Origin: Gemmatimonadota bacterium
GTDB lineage: Bacteria > Gemmatimonadota > Gemmatimonadetes > Gemmatimonadales > GWC2-71-9
Reading direction: 5' to 3'
NCBI GenBank assembly: GCA_029859185.1
Contig: JAOUDR010000124.1
Location: 1 to 7,390 of the forward strand
DNA: 7,390 nt
In this document: positions 6,124-7,390 of the stretch, piece by piece
Layout: every line of letters starts with the position of its first letter
How positions within the stretch are numbered: the stretch's first letter is position 1
Made by a program: the position numbers and the translations under genes
Notes under the pieces: generated by a model
Told to the model about the DNA's origin: nothing
Seen by the model: the letters and a program-made list of their open reading frames with translations, nothing else
The model's database searches: none

Positions 6124-6614
6124 CGGACACTCCGCTGCGGCGCGCGATCGGGCTTGGTCAATGGGGCATCTGTCGCGAGCAGGGCGAGCTCTCCTGCCTG
6201 GGACTGGGGAGCTGCATTGCGCTGGTCCTCGACGATCGGGAAGCACAGGTCGGCGGGATCGCGCACATCGTGCTTCCCTCGCCTTCGCTCTCCCGCGATC
6301 GCTCGAACCCGGTCCGGTTTGCGGACACCGCCGTGCCGTTCCTCGTTGGGGAGATGGTGCGGGCTGGCGCGGTACGTGGCCGACTCACGGCGCGTCTCGT
6401 GGGCGGCGCGTCGCTGTTCGCCGCCCTCACGACGCCGGGGACGGTGCAGATCGGTCAGCGCAATCTCCTGGCCTGCCGCGCCGCCGTGGATGCGGTGGGG
6501 GTGACGGTCGTGGGGGAAGCCGTTGGTGGGGAGATCGGTCGGTCCGTCTGGTTCGCCGTCGATACGGGTATCGTCATGGTCCGATCGGTGGGGCATGCCC
6601 TCGAGCCCCTCTAG
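6120..6614 (+). CDS. cheD: CheD-type chemoreceptor glutamine deamidase
   Basis: This encodes 164 residues, normal for CheD, from ATG 6120 in an ATGA overlap with cheR. CheD deamidates specific receptor glutamines to glutamates, creating methylation sites, and in some species interacts with CheC. The core LGLGSCIALVLDD (27-39) holds the catalytic Cys32, and GGIAHIVLP (45-53) holds His49; their 17-residue spacing equals Cys27-His44 of Thermotoga CheD. FADTAVPFLVGEM (67-79), ARLVGGASLF (91-100), IGQRN (111-115) and GEAVGGEIGRSVWF (132-145) are the other family blocks. Two departures stand out: the third catalytic position, Thr in Thermotoga, is Cys26 here, and the usual acidic residue before GG is Ala (135). 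No CheC is visible. The next gene, cheB, starts 20 bases before this stop in another frame, so the two are tightly coupled. Confidence 0.95.
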   Translation: MTDTPLRRAIGLGQWGICREQGELSCLGLGSCIALVLDDREAQVGGIAHIVLPSPSLSRDRSNPVRFADTAVPFLVGEMVRAGAVRGRLTARLVGGASLFAALTTPGTVQIGQRNLLACRAAVDAVGVTVVGEAVGGEIGRSVWFAVDTGIVMVRSVGHALEPL

Positions 6615-7390
6615 GGCCGACGCGCGCACGGTGCTCGTCACCGACGACAGCGTGCTCACCCGGCGGGTACTCGCCGATCTGATCGAGGCCTCGGGTCGAT
6701 ATCGGGTCGTGGCGACGGCGCGGAACGGCATGGACGCGATCGCCAAAGTGCATCGCTTCCACCCCGATGTGGTCACGATGGATCTGGAGATGCCCGAGCT
6801 CGACGGGCTGGGCGCCATCGGGTACATCATGAGCGAAGCACCGTGTCCGGTCGTGGTGGTGAGCGCCTACGCCGGACCGGGGACGGCCCTCGCGATCCGT
6901 GCTCTGGAGCTGGGCGCCGTGGAAATCGTCGCGAAGCCGATGGACGCCCACCGCGACGCGATCGCGACGATCGGCCCCGCGCTCCTCGCCGCCCTCGACG
7001 CCGCGGTGGAGGCCGATTGCCAACGAGTGCCGGTGTTGGCACGGGTCCCCGCCTCCCCCCACAGCTCGGGTCCCACGGACGTTCTGCCGGGCCGCGCCAC
7101 CAGCGTCGTCGCCGTGGCGGCGAGCACCGGGGGACCGCGCGCGCTCGCCGACGTGGTGCCGCGACTGTCCCGCGGGCTCGGCGCTGCGATCCTCATCGTG
7201 CAGCACATGCCGCCGCGGTTCACGCGGAGCCTGGCGGAACGACTCGATCAACAGAGTGCGCTGCGTGTCGTGGAGGCGGACGACGGCGCGCCGATCCTCG
7301 AAGACACCGCGTATATCGCGCCGGGCGATTATCATATGCGAGTGGAAGCGGAACGCGGTGGCGCACGGGTGCGTCTCGACCAGGAACCGC
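6595..7390 (+). CDS. cheB: CheB-type receptor methylesterase/response regulator, C-terminus cut by window edge
   Basis: The open frame begins at ATG 6595 (MPSSPSRADARTVLVTDDSV) and is still open at the window end, giving 265 of about 350 expected residues. The N-terminal receiver has Asp17-Asp18, phosphoacceptor Asp63 in MDLEMPELDG, Ser90 and Lys114 in AKP. After a variable linker (about 130-168) the methylesterase domain begins: Ser177 in AASTGGPRAL is the nucleophile and His204 in VQHMPPRFT the catalytic histidine; the catalytic Asp lies beyond the window. CheB removes methyl groups from receptor glutamates when phosphorylated by CheA, and can deamidate glutamines, which would overlap with the neighbouring CheD. 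The start overlaps cheD by 20 bases; GGTGGGG just before it is too close to be an ideal ribosome-binding site, so coupling is likely. No better in-frame start exists nearby upstream. Confidence 0.94.
   Translation, partial: MPSSPSRADARTVLVTDDSVLTRRVLADLIEASGRYRVVATARNGMDAIAKVHRFHPDVVTMDLEMPELDGLGAIGYIMSEAPCPVVVVSAYAGPGTALAIRALELGAVEIVAKPMDAHRDAIATIGPALLAALDAAVEADCQRVPVLARVPASPHSSGPTDVLPGRATSVVAVAASTGGPRALADVVPRLSRGLGAAILIVQHMPPRFTRSLAERLDQQSALRVVEADDGAPILEDTAYIAPGDYHMRVEAERGGARVRLDQEP

Larger units (their letters stand above)
1..7390 (+). other. Interior of one putative co-transcribed operon
   Basis: Nine genes share one strand with junctions of ATGA, GTGA, a 7-base gap, GTGA, TGATG, ATGA, ATGA and a 20-base overlap. 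No gap is large enough for a promoter or terminator, so transcription probably starts upstream of base 1 and continues past 7390. Co-transcription is inference from spacing and strand. Confidence 0.8.

Noticed and set aside
6574..7335. 253-codon open frame on the - strand across cheB
   Set aside because: Antisense to a CheB with intact receiver and methylesterase motifs; composition is that of a shadow frame.

Overview
The window is a dense, very GC-rich, single-strand bacterial gene block. Nine protein genes all lie on the + strand, and the first and last run off the window edges. Every junction is a short overlap or, in one case, a 7-base gap, so this looks like the inside of one long, translationally coupled operon. 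I see no promoter, terminator, RNA gene, mobile element, CRISPR array or non-coding stretch of notable length. The gene content suggests a Gemmatimonadota-like or other deep-branching gliding or sensory bacterium: small Roadblock proteins, an MglA GTPase, a tandem DnaA/Hda-like protein and a DUF4388 (PATAN)-TPR protein, joined to chemotaxis enzymes. This assignment is inference from family recollection, not a search.

Layout: (1) bases 1-1133 hold three consecutive Roadblock/LC7-type proteins, the first truncated at its N-terminus. (2) Bases 1141-1740 encode an MglA-type small GTPase with a complete P-loop, TVPGQ and NKQD signature. (3) Bases 1737-3698 encode a 653-residue protein with two DnaA/Hda-like AAA+ modules and no DnaA DNA-binding domain. 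(4) Bases 3698-5317 encode a DUF4388 protein with a winged-helix-like segment and about eight TPR repeats. (5) Bases 5314-7390 encode CheR, CheD and CheB, the receptor methyltransferase, deamidase and methylesterase; CheB is cut by the window end.

Read together, the front half is a nucleotide-switch module of the polarity or motility kind (MglA plus Roadblock partners) and the back half is the adaptation arm of a chemosensory pathway. Between them sit a tandem AAA+ ATPase and a TPR scaffold that could link the two. No receptor, CheA, CheW or CheY gene is visible here.

The most striking point is the tandem AAA+ protein. The two modules have lost different catalytic elements: module 1 keeps sensor 1 and sensor 2 but has Gln in place of the arginine finger, while module 2 keeps the arginine finger but has lost the sensor 1 Asp and the sensor 2 Arg. 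This suggests one composite ATP site built from both halves. Together with its place directly after mglA, it is the best candidate in the window for an undescribed system.
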